In this document: positions 43,875-55,556 of the stretch, piece after piece | Layout of the letters: every line of letters starts with the position of its first letter | How positions within the stretch are numbered: the stretch's first letter is position 1 | Source of the DNA: Bretschneidera sinensis | Lineage: Eukaryota > Streptophyta > Magnoliopsida > Brassicales > Akaniaceae | DNA length: 64,000 nucleotides | Direction: 5' to 3' | Assembly (NCBI GenBank): GCA_023935145.1 | Contig: CM043700.1 | Coordinates: 103,019,400-103,083,399 of the forward strand | Notes under the pieces: generated by a model | Database searches by the model: none | What the model was told of the DNA's origin: nothing | What the model saw: the letters and a program-made list of their open reading frames with translations, nothing else | Position numbers and translations under genes: made by a program

Positions 43875-43910
<36 letters not shown>

Positions 43911-45781
43911 CAAAATACATGAAAATATTTTTATTACAAATTTTTCTTTCTTCTTTCTTACAATGTCTGAGGACTTGATCATGGGACATACTTAAGGTAG
44001 TTGCTCTGCTATCAACTCTAAACTCTATCCGCCCTTCCCGCTGCTTGAAATTTTTTAACAATGAGGAGTAAACTTCACAAGTTCAGTAAATTAAATTTGC
44101 TAGAAGTACTCGATTATATACTTTCAGTCACATTTTATAATTCATTCATTTCTAATTTACCAATATAAATCATATATTTCTTAATAGATAATCATTCAAT
44201 CTTTCAAATAATCTTTCCATATTCATTCATCTGTTGTCTCATATAAATCAATAATAACGTCCTATTATAATTTCAATCATTCATCAATCTCATCTTGAAT
44301 TAATCATCGAACATATCGATTTTCTTTTTACATATTTAATTATCTTGAGATTATCAATTTAACATCATTATTTAACTCGTTATGAGATTCACAACATATA
44401 ATAAATCAATCAAATAAATTTTTATTATATCATACTGTCATATTTCTTTCTCATCATATTTGTCTCTCTATGAGACTCATTTGTCTATCAATCATTTCAC
44501 AATCAAGATTGATATTTTAGCATCTCAATTAATAAAAATCAATTTTTAAAACAAATATGATGCATGAATTTAAATTATGTTTATTTCTTTCTCATCAGAT
44601 CATTTCATATTATCATTTTGGAATGTATTCCCACATGTCGACATGTTTCAGTCAGACCAGTTGCCTTCCCGGTCTTTTTGGCTAGATTAACTGCCTTCCC
44701 GGTCTTTCATTCTCAGCTAGACCAGCTGCCTTTCCGGTCTTTTATTTTCAGCTAGACTGGTTGCCTTCCTAGACTTTTATTTTATGCATGTGAGTAATAA
44801 TATGAAAACAAACTGACCAACTGCCTTCCTGGTCTTTTATTTTATGCATATGAGCAATAATATGAAAACAAACGTACATTCAAGTATTCAATTTAGCTAT
44901 CCAACTCTTTATCAAAATTATTATTTTTATCATATTCATTAAATTATCTCCTCATATATCATATTTTCTTTTCAATCATATTTTTCAAAAATTTCATAAA
45001 ACTTCTCAGCAGATTTTTCATTTATCCATTCTATTTAAAATATAAATTCTTAAATAATTAATATTCAACACACTTTTCAATTCTTAATCAATAAATCAAT
45101 CAATTTTCATATATAACAGAAAATACATCCTTAAATCATTGTAATTCACAAATTTATCCAAATATCATAATTTCATATTTTTATTGGTTTTGATTACTAA
45201 AAGTAAATCTAACTCACCATGTAGCACTTAAAGCTATCCGTGGATCACCTCCTTGTCTTTCCTGCTCTTTTCAACAATTTCTTGATATTGCTAATCACCA
45301 GCACCTAATCATAAACTTTTATAAATATTGCTATTTCATAATTTAATTCAAACAATATAATTATTTAATTATGAGTCTTATTGTAAATTTACTTCAAATG
45401 TGATGACATTTTGCTATTGTAATTTGGATGATTGTACTATATCTAATATTAGAGAAATTTTTTTATAACTTTTTGCTAAGAAATTTGAATTGAAGAAAGA
45501 AGGAAACCAAATGAGATTTGGTAGGAAAATAATAAAACAAAACAAAAAACCGTTTTTATATATTCAAAACCATCCCACCGTTTCAGCAAAATTTTGCTGT
45601 CCAACATGCATTTCTTGTATGTTGTTTTAACAACACCTGAATGTCCTAGTGTTGTCCTACTTTTATTTTCAAAAGAAATATTTTATTTAATAATAAATCT
45701 TTCATGTATATATTATTTTAATTCCATGTAATGTCTATCAAATTACTTCTTTACCCTTACTTTAAGAAAACGGGTATTACA
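43702..45781 (-). repeat. 3' LTR of RE-H
   Basis: About 2.08 kb. Contains an (AT)n run of roughly 30 bp (43879-43908) that is only atatatacatata in the partner, and five hairpin units of the agaccgg...ccggtct type (44654-44835). Followed on the right (upstream on the minus strand) by the polypurine-like ataaggtggatagaat. Confidence 0.85.
44654..44835. repeat. hairpin-unit array in the RE-H 3' LTR
   Basis: Five units of about 22 bp: a 5' arm like agacc(a/g)g, the spacer tgccttcc, and a 3' arm like cggtct. Starts: 44654, 44684, 44719, 44754 and 44814, spaced by ttttatttt(c/atgc) sequence. Five matching units lie at 51716-51898 in the other LTR. Confidence 0.75.
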
Positions 45782-45793
45782 ATTCTATCCACC

Positions 45794-46035
45794 TTATAAA
45801 AATTTCGTTCTCGAAATTTCCTTGCCTAACTCGTGAAAAAACTGGAGGTACTCTTTCCTCATTCTTGCCTCATGTTCCCAAGTAATTTCCTCAACATCTT
45901 TGTTCTACCATAATACTTGAACAAAAGGAATAACTTTATTACGTAAAACTTGCTCTTTTCTGTCTAGAATTCTGACTGGTACTTGCATAAAGGTCAAATA
46001 TTCCTAAAGTTTTACAGTCTGATTTGGAATACTAT
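45794..46035 (-). pseudogene. RE-H chromodomain (end of pol)
   Basis: Minus strand from about 46035 to the stop at 45794-45796. The text VRILDRKEQVLRNK is followed by a linker ending in VLW, one stop, and VEEITWEHEARMRKEY, which is the C-terminal chromodomain of Tekay-type integrases. In this family the domain steers integration to heterochromatin by binding modified histone H3. Aromatic-cage residues cannot be judged by eye. An in-frame TAG (where RE-H relatives have a coding residue) interrupts it. The polypurine tract starts right after the stop. Confidence 0.75.
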
Positions 46036-47491
46036 GAGATTCATCATGTAAACACTTTCTCAAAAGTGAAACATGAAACACATTGTGTAATTACTTTAAC
46101 TCTGGAGATAAATTCAATGTGTATGCTATTGATCCAACTCTTTCAATTACCTCATATGGTCCCACAAATCTCGGACTCAACTTTCCTTTTTTTCAGAACC
46201 TCAACACACCTTTTCATAGAGATATCTTCAAATATACCCAATCATCTACTTGAAACTCAAGATGTATTCTTCTATTATCAGCATAACTTTTCTATCGTGC
46301 TACTTTACGATATTTTTTCTAACCAGTTTGATCTTCTCAGTTGTTAACTCAATAATTTCTGGACAAAGTATCTTTCTCTCTCCCACCTCTTCCCAACATA
46401 CAAGAGTTCTATATCTTCTACATATAAATTCTCAAACACTGTCATCCCAATACTAGTTTGAAACTGATTATTATATGCAAATTCAATTAATGTCAAGTAA
46501 GCATCCTAGCTCACTGAGAAGCTCATCATAATAGCCCTCAATATATCTTCTAATACTAAAATAATCCTCTTTATTTTCCCATCTGTTTGAGGATGAAAAA
46601 CTGTACTAAACTGTAACTGCGTTACCATGACTTTCTGCAAGCCTCTCCATAATCTAGATGTAAATCTAGCATCTCTATTTGATACTATGCTCAAAGACAC
46701 TCTATGCAATCTCACAATCTCAGCTACATACAGTTTAACCAACTTTTCAGGACTCAAAGTAGTTTAATAAGATGAAAATGAGATGGTTTAGATAATCTAT
46801 CTACAATCACCCACACAGCATCAAAACCTCTTTGGGTATGGGGAAATCCAGAAACAAAATCCATGCTCATCTTCTCTCATGGCCATTTAGGCACTAGAAA
46901 GGGCTGTAGTAAGCTTGCTGAATGTTTATTCTCATACTTCACTTACTGACAAACCAAACATCTAGAAATGTATTCAGTTACATTCCTCTTCAATCCAGAC
47001 CATCAGAAATTTTGTCTTATTCCCCTATACATTTTATTGTTACCCGAGTGCATCGAATACACTGAACCATGTGCCTCTCTCAATATCTCCTTTTTTTTTA
47101 TCTCAACATCATTGGGAACACAAATTCTATGTACCAATACCAACATGCCATCCTCTCTGATTATGAACTCAGTATTCTCTCCACTCAGTACTTCCGGCTT
47201 AATCTTTTCTATCTCTTCATCTCTACCTTGCATCTCTAACAAGCATTTTACTATGGATGACTGTACAACCATGTTTGCTAACAATGATCCTCTATCACTG
47301 ATACTTAACTTCATTATTATCTCTCTTAAATCCATCATCAATTTCATATCATGACTCTTAATAGTAGTTAATCTTCCTATAGATTTTCTACTCAATGCAT
47401 CAGATACTACATTTGCCTTTCCTAGATGATAGTGAATTATACAATCATAGTCAATAATCAACTCCATCCACAACCTATGTCTCAAATTCAA
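46036..47491 (-). pseudogene. RE-H integrase
   Basis: Read on the minus strand from 47491. End of RNase H (HLGKANVVSDALSRKS), then a linker, the zinc-binding part (REAHGSVYSMHSGNNKMY followed by ISRCLVCQ), the catalytic core start ([30 protein letters not shown]), and after a frameshift VSNRDARFTSRLWRGLQ and FHPQTDGKIKR (46506-46757), the part holding the last acidic residues. The D,D-35-E set is present only partly: the final glutamate position is unclear after FHPQTDG. Stops near 47002, 46760 and 46505. It would join element cDNA to chromosomes. Confidence 0.85.
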
Positions 47492-47497
47492 CTCTAT

Positions 47498-48762
47498 CTA
47501 GGTAGGTAAGTATGTCAAATTCTTATGATTAGTAAATATCTTACAAGTGGCTCCATACAGATGATGTCTCCAAATCTTCAAAACAAACACTATGGCAGCT
47601 AACTCTAAGTCATGGGTAGAGTAATTTCTCTCAGGATTCCTCAATTGCCTAGAAGCATATGCCATTACCTTCCCATGTTGCATTAACACACATCCTAGCT
47701 CTTGATGGGATATATCACTATACACCACAAATTCTTCATCACCAGAAGGAAGCACCAATACTAGAGTTGTAGTTAATTTCTTCTTTAGTAATTGGAAACT
47801 TTTCTCACACTCCTCAGACCATACAAATCTCACATCTTTCATGGTCAATCTAGTCAATAGTACTACAATAATAGAAAATTATAAATGAATCTTCTATAAT
47901 AACCAGTTAAACCCAAGAAGATTTTAATCTTAGTCACATTAGTTGGTCCCTCACAACTTAACATTGCCTCTACCTTTTTGTGGATCAACTGTTATACTAT
48001 CTCTAGGTATTACATGCCCTAAGAAAGTCACTTCATTCAACCAAAATTCACATTTAGAAAATTTTGCATACAATCTCTCTCCTCAGAGTCTTCAACACAG
48101 GCTCTAAATGTTTCATATGTTCTTCCTCATTTTTAGAATATACCAAAATGTCATCAATAAATATAATCACAAATTTTTCAAGAAATAGTTTAAACACCCT
48201 ATTCGTCAAATCCATGAAGGTTGCTAGAGCATTTATCAACCCAAATGGCATCACAAAAAACTAATGGTGACTATAATGTGCCCTAAAAGCAGTCTCAGGC
48301 ACATCTCCATCCTTTACCTTTAACTGATGATAACATGACCTCATGTCTATCTTAGAAAACACCCTTGCTCTTTGTAACTGCTCAAATAAATCATCTATCT
48401 TAGGAAAAAATATATTTATTCTTAATGGTGATCTTATTCGACTGTTTGTAGTCTATACACAACATCATCGTTCTATCTTTCTTCTTCACAAACAATACAG
48501 GGGCTCCCCATGATGACACACTTGGTCGAATAATTTTTTTATCTAACAACTCTTGAAGCTGAACTTTCAACTCTCTCAACCCAGCGAGTGTCATTCTATA
48601 GGGTGCTATAGATATATGTGATGAACCTGGTATCACATCAATAGAGAATTTAATCTTCCGCAAACTAGACAACTCATCAAGAAATACATCAGAAAAATCT
48701 TTCACTACTAAGATTTCTTTCAACTCTCTACTATCATTTCTAAAATCCACCACATATTCCAA
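47498..48762 (-). pseudogene. RE-H reverse transcriptase and RNase H
   Basis: Minus strand. RT opens [16 protein letters not shown] and [17 protein letters not shown], then [20 protein letters not shown] and [20 protein letters not shown] (48400-48762). After several stops it resumes [20 protein letters not shown] with the catalytic box [15 protein letters not shown] (48054-48254). RNase H/connection (47498-47857) has [40 protein letters not shown] and [10 protein letters not shown]. About ten stops or frameshifts lie between 48264 and 48400 and between 47858 and 48050. Copies RNA into DNA and removes template RNA; dead here. Confidence 0.85.
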
Positions 48763-48848
48763 ATATCCCTCACATCTTTTCCTTGACTATTTACTAGTAG
48801 TCAGAGCAAAATAAGATAGTTCGAGAGTATCTTACGTTCTCCCTGAAA

Positions 48849-49397
48849 CTAAACTCCTCTTGTCCATATCCTGAACACTACATTCTTTTCGGAACAATCA
48901 ACCCAGGTGTAATACATCGACAACCAATTCATTCCCAAAATCAAACGAAAATCTATCATATTCAAAGGTAATAAATCAACTTCAAATTCTCTATCACAAT
49001 TACGAATCACATAACCCTTGTAAACATTTACAATTATCACTCTATCTCTAGTGGGAACTTCAACAATAATATTATGCATTAAAGGACTAATACATGCATC
49101 AATAGACTTCATAAATACATTGAATGCAAAAGAATGGGTTGCACTAGGATCGATCAATAATCTAGCATGTATATCAAGAATAGATATTGTACCCATAACA
49201 ACATCAGGAGTAGCTTGGGCATCCTGCTGGGTCAATGCATAAATTATGCTTTCTCTAGACTGCATCTGACTACCTAGCTTTCTTTTAGCAACTGTCCCTC
49301 TGTCTCTACCCCGTATACTCCTTGATCCACCACCTCTCTCTATCTGTTTTCTCCCAACACCTCTAGCACTTATCTCAACAAATTTCCCCATGGACAA
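48849..49397 (-). pseudogene. RE-H protease
   Basis: Open minus-strand frame of 182 codons. The retroviral-type aspartic protease core (RVP_2) is seen as ARLLIDPSATHSFAF, where the usual DSGATHSF has become DPSATHSF; serine and glycine of the active triplet are altered, so it would be inactive. The second conserved block is FRLILGMNWLSMYYTWVDCS. A basic, glycine- and arginine-rich lead (GGGSRSIRGRDRG) connects it with the gag knuckles. In the intact element it would cut the gag-pol polyprotein. Confidence 0.85.
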
Positions 49398-50698
49398 TCT
49401 ACACTAACATGTCCTCTATCACCACATACAAAGCATATTTGAGTAGGACAATTCCGAGATAGATACCCTTTCTAATTACATCTAAAGCAAACTTTTGCCT
49501 CTCGATCATACATCATATTACCACTTTCCCTTGGTGGCATACTTACTCCTTTACCATAACTTCTAGTTCTCATAGCCTGTCTCCCAAATCTAGGGGTTCC
49601 ACCAATATTACTCTGATCTATAGACGCAATAGATCATGTTTGCCTCTGACTTTTTATTACAGTTCCCTGTGACAAGGAACACCCCCTCTGGGGTGGTCTC
49701 CCACCCTGCACACTCATACTGCTACCACCAATGGGTCCCTCAAATCTAGATCTCTTTAGCCACACTCTCTCTCTCTCCCTTAAACTCCATCACATCTTTC
49801 TCAATCTGAAGTGCTATATCCACTAACTCAACATAATTCATATGCCTCATGTAAGATAGTTTCGATCTAATCTCAAAATATAATCCATCTAAGAACCTTT
49901 TACACTTCTTCTCCTTTATATCTACTATTTTCGATACAACCCTTGACAATGCCACAAATTTGTTATCATATTGAGCCACGGTCAACATATTTTACCTCAA
50001 ATAAATGAAATTTCTCTTCTAATGGGCTCTGAAAGTATATGAGCAATATTTATAAAAGAAAAAACCTTCTTAAACCAACTTCAAGTTAAGGGTCTATCAA
50101 CATATTCACTTACCTTGGGAAGAGTATCCTCCCATCATTCTAAAGCTTCTCCTTCTAACTTAAACGAAGCAAAGGCGACCCTCTGCCTATCAATCACTAG
50201 TAAAATACCATATAATCTCTCTACATGTTTCACCCATAGCTCAGGTTCAAAAGGATTCATAGATCCTTTAAACAACAAAGCATTCAACTTAATATATCTA
50301 ACAAAACCATCTCCCTGCATCTCGTGTATAAACTCACCTTTCCTCTTTTGAACGTCTACCATTACTGGATTTACAACAATCTCAGGCACTATTCTAGCCG
50401 ATTCATCAAGTCTATGCTATAGACTATCAACTCTATCATCTGTTACATTCATTTTCTCAAGAGTATGAGCAAGAGATTCTATTAGCTCATCTCTTTCAAC
50501 TCCAGATTCTCTCATACCTATACTAGTATCAATTATATTGTCAACACGTTTTGTTCTACGAACTATAGACTCAGACTTAAGCTCAATCTCAACCTTGACT
50601 TATCTAAATATTGGGGGCCTACCACGCCTTCTCAGGTCAACAATTCTAACTCTAACTCTAACTCTAACACGTCCACGTGTAATCCTTAGACTCTGCAT
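49398..50698 (-). pseudogene. RE-H gag pseudogene
   Basis: Minus-strand ATG at 50698-50696 (MQSLRITRGRV). The N-terminus contains VRVRVRVR from a (GTTAGA)n-like microsatellite, seen on the plus strand as ctaactctaactctaac. The capsid-like domain includes FKGSMNPFEPELWVKHVERL, QRVAFASFKLEGEALEWW-type text (tryptophan codon now TAG) and AQYDNKFVALSRVV (49746-49988). Two zinc knuckles close it at about 49410-49500: CFRCN..GYLSRNC (histidine replaced by tyrosine, a stop inside) and CFVCGDRGHVSVDC (intact). It would build the particle and bind RNA. Broken by at least six stops and frameshifts. Confidence 0.8.
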
Positions 50699-50774
50699 TA
50701 AAATATAGTTTATTTAAATCTCCTACTTCTTTAAATTTTTTATGCAGTCTACATAATCAAAAAAAACTTAATGC

Positions 50775-50787
50775 TTTAATACCAAAA
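50775..50787 (-). promoter_or_regulatory. RE-H primer-binding site
   Basis: On the minus strand ttttggtattaaagc follows the LTR end. tggtattaaagc resembles the initiator tRNA-Met site tggtatcagagc. Confidence 0.7.
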
Positions 50788-50788
50788 T

Positions 50789-52851
50789 TGTAACGACTCA
50801 TCCCGGGTTTACCACCCCCGAGACGATGTCGTCACGCTTTGAAATCCCAACACGACACATATATGCAACAATACAAAAATACATCAACTGAAATTAAAAT
50901 TTTCATCCAATCCTTAACTCTTCTCAAAGAAGATACATCATCATCCTCCTTTTAGAAACAATATATACATATAACAAGATGCATGAAAAGATTTTTATTA
51001 CAACTTTTTCTTTCTTCTTTCTTACAATGTCTGATGACTTGACTACGGGACTTACTTAAGGTAGTTCCTCTGCTATCAACTCTAAACTCTATCTGCCTTC
51101 CCACTGCTTGAAAATTTTCAACAATGATGAGTGAGCTTCACAAGCTCAGTAAATTAAATTTACTAAAAGTAATCGATTATATACTTCTAGTCACATCTTA
51201 TAATTCAATCGTTTCTAATTTACCAATATAAATCATCTATTTCCTCACAGATAATCATTCAATCTTATAATAATTTCTCACATTCATTCATTTATTGTCT
51301 CATATAAATCAATAATAACATCCTATTATAATTCCAACCATTTATCAATCTCATCTTGAATTAATCATCAAACATGTCAATTTTTCTTTTCATATATTTA
51401 ATCATCTTGAGATTATCAATTTAAAACCATTATTTATCTCGGTATGAGGTTCACAACGTATAATCAATCAATCAAATAAATTTTTATCATATCATACCAT
51501 CATATTTCTTTTTCATAATCTTTGTCTCTCTGTGAAACTCATTTGTCTATCAATCATTTCACAATCAAGATTGCTATTTTAGCATCTCAATCAATAAAAA
51601 TCAATATTTAAAACAAATTTGATGCACAAATTTAAATCATTTTTCTTTCTTTCTCATCAGATTATTTCATATTATAATTTGAGAATGTCTTACCACATGT
51701 CGACATGTTTTAGCCAGACCAGCTACTTTTATGGTCTTTTCGACAAGACCAACTGCCTTCTCGGTCTTTTATTTTCAGCTAGACCGGTTGCCTTCTCGGT
51801 CTTTTATTTTCACCTAGACCGGCTACATTCCCTATCTTTTATTTTAAGCATATGAGAAATAATATGAAAACAAACAGATCAGCTGCCTTCCTGGTCTTTT
51901 ATTTTATGCATATGAGCAATAATATGAAATCAAACATACATTCAAGCATTCAATTTAGCTATCCAACTCTTTCTCAAAATTATTATTTTTATCATATTCA
52001 TTAAATTATCTTCTCATATATCATATCCACTTTTCAATCATATTTTTCAGAAATTTCATAAAACTACTTCATATTTTTCATTCATCCATCCTATTGAAAA
52101 TATAAATACTTATATGATTAATATTCAACACACTTTCCAATTCCTAATCAATAAATCAATCAATTTGCATATATAACATAAAATATATCACTAAATCATT
52201 GCAATTCACCCATTTATCCAAATATCATAATTTCATATTTTTATTGGTTCCGATTATTAAAAGTAAATCTAACTCACCACGTAACACTTAAAGCTACTCG
52301 TGGATCACCTATTTGCTGTTCTTACTCTTTTCATCAATTTCTTGAGATTGCTGATCACCAACACCTAATCATAAACTTTTATAAATCTTACTATTTTATA
52401 ACTTAATTCAAACAATATAATTATTTAATTATGAGTCTTATTGAAAATTTACCTTAAATGTGATGACATCTTGCTATTTTAATTTGGATGACTGTATTAT
52501 CTCTAATATTTGAGAAATTTTTTGTATAATTTTTTGCTAAGAAATTTGAATTGAAGAAAGAATGAAACCAAATGGGATTTGGTAGGAAAATAATAAAAAT
52601 AGAAAAAAAAAAACGTTTTTATATATTCAAAACTGTCCCATCATTTCAGCAAAATTTTGTTGTCCAACATGAATTTCTTGCATGTTGATTTGACAACACC
52701 TGAATGTCCAGGTGTTTTTTCACTTTTTTTTTTATTTTTCAAAAGAACTATTTTATTCAATAATAAATTTTTCATGTATATATTATTTTAATTTCATATA
52801 ATATCTATCAAATTACTTCTTAACTTTTGCTTTAAGAACACAAGCATTACA
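50789..52851 (-). repeat. 5' LTR of RE-H
   Basis: About 2.06 kb; partner of 43702-45781. Has five hairpin units at 51716-51898 and lacks the long AT run. Outer edge ...cattaca at 52851, then the TGTTG duplication. Confidence 0.85.
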
Positions 52852-52856
52852 TGTTG

Positions 52857-53388
52857 TCCGGTAGAAGTCGGATAGTGGCCAAGTGTGATGGGATGGATTT
52901 CAACTCTTTTCTAGTGCTGGTTGCCTGGTCCTGCTGCTGGATGTCAACTGTCAAGTGCAAGCTGTGCCTTTCTTTTGTTTTCTTTTGTTTTGTTCAATGA
53001 TAGCAATTTATTTGCTTGTAATTCTGTTTTGTTTCTCAAAAAATGTGTAAAGATTGAGGGATATGTAATATGTTTAGTTCGATGCAATTTGCAAGAACAT
53101 GTTTTAGACATGCCTTTGAACACAAGACCAGTTATTTTTAATTAAAAAAGCAGAGGAATTAGTGTTAAAATTGGACAGAGGTTCTTATAAAAAAAAAAAA
53201 AGGACACAACACAGGTTGGTTCCGGAAATTCGGTTATTCCGAAACCGATCCAAATTAAATTCGGTTATTTCGATCTAAAACTGAAATAAATTTCAATAAA
53301 TTCAGTTTTTCAAATTTGTAAATTTCAGTTTTCGATTATTTTGATTTTTAAACCGAGTAAGATTGAAATAACTGAATGCTCACCCCTA
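52857..53388 (+). other. hAT 3' region
   Basis: Non-coding end of the hAT element after the RE-H insertion. Contains an A-run near 53190 and the sub-terminal ccgaaaccgatcc / aaaccgagtaag sequences, ending tgctcaccccta. No dimerisation-domain exon is recognised. Confidence 0.6.
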
Positions 53389-53877
53389 AGGCCAAACTAC
53401 TATACTATGTCATCTTGGCTTAGTCACATCAATTTAATTTTAGTCAATTTTGAAGTCACGAGAGTAACGACATTTTTATCTTAAAATTTTAAGAACTGTT
53501 GCATGAATTTAGGAAGTGTAATCATTTACTGGGACTTATAAATGAAAAAATATATATATAAAAAAAATTAAATAAACTTATCTGAGATGTTTGTAAAATT
53601 ACATTTATTTATTTTATTTTATTTTAAATTTTTGACAAAAACTTTTTTCCGTCAATTTTTTCATTAGTCAACAGTCAAATCAAGCTCAATGTTTTTATTA
53701 GAGGCCTGAAAATACTCTTACACCTATCTATGTTGTTTGCTGTTAACAATTTCTTTCCGTAAAATTTTCTTTCTCCAAAAGATTTTCTTTCTCCTCTATA
53801 AACTTCTCTCTTTTTATTTTCTTTCTCCGTTAACTTCTCTATATTCTTCTTGGTTCTTCTCTCTCTTCGACATCACC
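53389..53877. other. AT-rich, then CT-rich leader-like sequence
   Basis: Non-repetitive AT-rich DNA. From about 53755 it becomes pyrimidine-rich (ttctttctcc repeated), a texture seen in plant 5' untranslated leaders, and leads into the short frame at 53878. Confidence 0.4.
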
Positions 53878-53976
53878 ATGGCAGCACCAACCTCAACAGC
53901 CATCATCCCACCTTCCTCTAACCCAATAATGATCCAATACTATCCAACCACCATTGATAATTCCACAATGCATTGA
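53878..53976 (+). CDS. possible host first-exon fragment (32 codons), unidentified
   Basis: ATG in the favourable plant context caccATGGCA (53878) after a CT-rich leader gives MAAPTSTAIIPPSSNPIMIQ and so on, ending at a TGA at 53974-53976. Alanine/serine/proline-rich starts of this kind are common in plant proteins, which is the only support. No domain, no splice donor, and no continuation is found downstream. It may be the remnant of a host gene, a captured exon, or chance. Convergent with the minus-strand fragment at 54103-54273. Confidence 0.25.
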   Translation: MAAPTSTAIIPPSSNPIMIQYYPTTIDNSTMH

Positions 53977-54102
53977 ATTTTTTTTTATTGAAAAGCACTA
54001 ATCATTCATTATTGTTCGAAAACGAACTTACCCAAAATGCAAAAGATGAGAGAAACACTAACATTAAACTCATTTTTTCGCTTTCAACTACTTGCCTCTC
54101 CT

Positions 54103-54273
54103 CTCAGCTGTCTTCTTTAAAGGACTAATAAAATCTTTAGTCCTTTCTTTTAGTTTGCTAATTTCGAAAACCTTAGAAAAAAACATAGGAAAAAGCTTTG
54201 TTTGATTTCTAAGAAAGCTTAGGAAAATAACTAAGAAAGAAAATGAAGCAATTATTACCTTCTTCATCTGGTA
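54103..54273 (-). CDS. possible two-exon host fragment, unidentified
   Basis: On the minus strand, ATGAAGAAG is followed by gtaataattgc (donor-like) and, 80-90 bases on, by ttttttctaag (acceptor-like). The joined reading is MKK then VFEISKLKERTKDF and a lysine-rich end closing at a TAG near 54103. A CT-rich leader-like tract lies upstream (54290-54540). I recognise no family; the piece is short and may be a relic. The alternative unspliced reading gives a hydrophobic stretch that looks like translated intron. Confidence 0.25.
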
Positions 54274-54299
54274 AACTGGTTTGTTAAGTTGTGAGTACA

Positions 54300-54540
54300 A
54301 AGCTCTTGAAAGAAATTTTCACTTCAATTACCAAAAGAAATTCAGAGAGAGTTGCAAGGAAGAGAAGGGAAATGGAGGAGAAGAAATAAAAAAGGAAACA
54401 TGTGATACGGACACAGTTGCAGGGAAGAGAGAAGAAAATGGAGGAGAAGAAGAAAGGGAAAAATCCGTAGGAGTGAGGAGAGAAAAGTTGGAGCTGGTTA
54501 CAATTGAGAATTACATAAGAAAGTGAAGAGAAAAGAATAA
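54300..54540. repeat. purine-rich imperfect duplication
   Basis: gttgcaaggaagagaaggg...atggaggagaagaa (54350-54386) recurs as gttgcagggaagagagaag...atggaggagaagaa (54416-54452). The surrounding GA-rich strand opens a long frame that is compositional and not a gene. Confidence 0.55.
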
Positions 54541-55421
54541 AAAAATAAAGTATCATATGAGATTATTGGTCTTTTCATTATTTATGTTAAGTGTTAACGA
54601 ATTTTATCTGATCAAACTCGATCAAAATAAATAAATATAATTTTTCAAACAATAGGTAGTTAAATGTCGAAATATCCAAATATCAAGTGGGTTTATATAA
54701 TTATTCAAAAATAAAAAAGGTTTTTATAAGTACTTAACCCCGTTCAAGAAAGAAAAATAAGAAAGACCAAGAATGGAAAAGTAAATTTTCAACGCATATC
54801 AAGATCCTTGAGATACAATGTGATTTGCGCTGAACAAAGATTTTTTTTTTTTCTTTTTTGAGCTAGACAAAGAAAATCTAGAATTCATTCATACATCACT
54901 TATGGATGGAACAGAACTTCTCCATATACTGAAAAATGATCTTCGCAGCTTTTCTTGGAAAAAGGCCTGGACTAATTAAAATCCATAATGCCATGACAGA
55001 ACGTACAACAAAACATGAGACACCTGTACTCATCAAAGCACATAACTTAACCGGAAGACCATTAATGACATTAGACACCAAAAAGTGTTTACAAGCTCAT
55101 GGAAAACTAGAAAAGACAAGGAATAACAGATGATATAATTATAAACAATATCAAAGTTGCCATGAAACATAAGAAAATAATTGTTTCTTCTATCAAATGC
55201 ATATAAGCAATTCTTCCAATAGTTGACTGATGGCAGCAAAGCAAACACGCCTCTTTTCTGTAAATCATTCATCCTTTTTCAAGAGCCACAACTACCATAC
55301 TTGCCTATTATCTGGCAGACGCGAAAATAAAACAAAAGCTTCAGCACCCATGTATAATATAACTATAAAATCAAATATTTTAATTCACTAAGGCAGAATA
55401 GTATCTTTTCCAAAACTAACC
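54541..55421. other. probable intergenic DNA and 3' untranslated region of the minus-strand gene
   Basis: AT-rich to about 54880; no gene. From about 54890 to 55421, read on the minus strand, it lies downstream of the exon at 55422-55556 and contains splice-like sites (gag|gttagt after the stop codon; ccttgtcttttctag near 55095), so a spliced 3' untranslated region or an alternative end exon is possible. Confidence 0.4.
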
Positions 55422-55556
55422 TCAATATTGAGTGTTATCAAAAACCCAAGGTTCATGCAAGAAAAGCTCACGGCCATTCATTTGCACTGTTTCAGCAGCT
55501 ATGTCTTCTGCACGTTTCCTATCTGCTTCAGCTTTCCTAGTTGATGCATCTGCATC
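55422..55556 (-). CDS. terminal coding exon of an unidentified host gene
   Basis: On the minus strand a strong acceptor (attgaaacttttttgcag) ends at 55557. The exon is open in only one frame: DADASTRKAEADRKRAEDIA, then the end GRELFLHEPWVFDNTQY and TGA at 55424-55422. The charged helix-like part and the compact aromatic end look like real protein, unlike anything in the retroelements. RELFL followed by F-D-N faintly recalls the C-terminal region of plant CCCH proteins related to ZC3H15/DFRP1; this is a guess from memory and not an assignment. Upstream exons are not seen before RE-I begins at 55811, so they may lie beyond RE-I or outside the window, with RE-I then sitting in an intron. Confidence 0.5.
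   Translation of the reverse strand, partial: DADASTRKAEADRKRAEDIAAETVQMNGRELFLHEPWVFDNTQY

Larger units (their letters stand above)
43702..52851 (-). mobile_element. RE-H: Tekay/Del-type chromovirus (Ty3/gypsy) inserted in the hAT element
   Basis: LTRs 43702-45781 and 50789-52851 begin TGTAACGA and end ATTACA, with perfect target duplication TGTTG (43697-43701, 52852-52856). Coding runs right to left: gag with two knuckles, protease, RT, RNase H, integrase, chromodomain. The primer site at the right LTR is tggtattaaagc (initiator tRNA-Met type). Long LTRs, this primer and a C-terminal chromodomain point to the Tekay (Del) lineage. Many stops and frameshifts. Confidence 0.9.
40451..53388 (+). 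mobile_element. decayed hAT transposon interrupted by RE-H
   Basis: Right terminus tgctcaccccta (53378-53388, read inward TAGGGGTGAGCA) and sub-terminal runs of cggttattcgg/aaccgaataa style on both sides are typical of plant hAT elements. The left side has the same cggtttcgg texture (40454-40530) but no TAGGGGTG end, so it is truncated. A BED-finger transposase pseudogene lies at 42004-43490. The 8-bp target duplication cannot be checked because the left end is lost. Confidence 0.75.

Noticed and set aside
46024..46456. Plus-strand frames over the RE-H integrase region
   Set aside because: Antisense shadows of the minus-strand pol pseudogene.
54281..54556. Overlapping frames of 81 and 90 codons in a GA/CT-rich tract
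   Set aside because: Both strands are open because of biased composition and an internal duplication; the peptides are low complexity.
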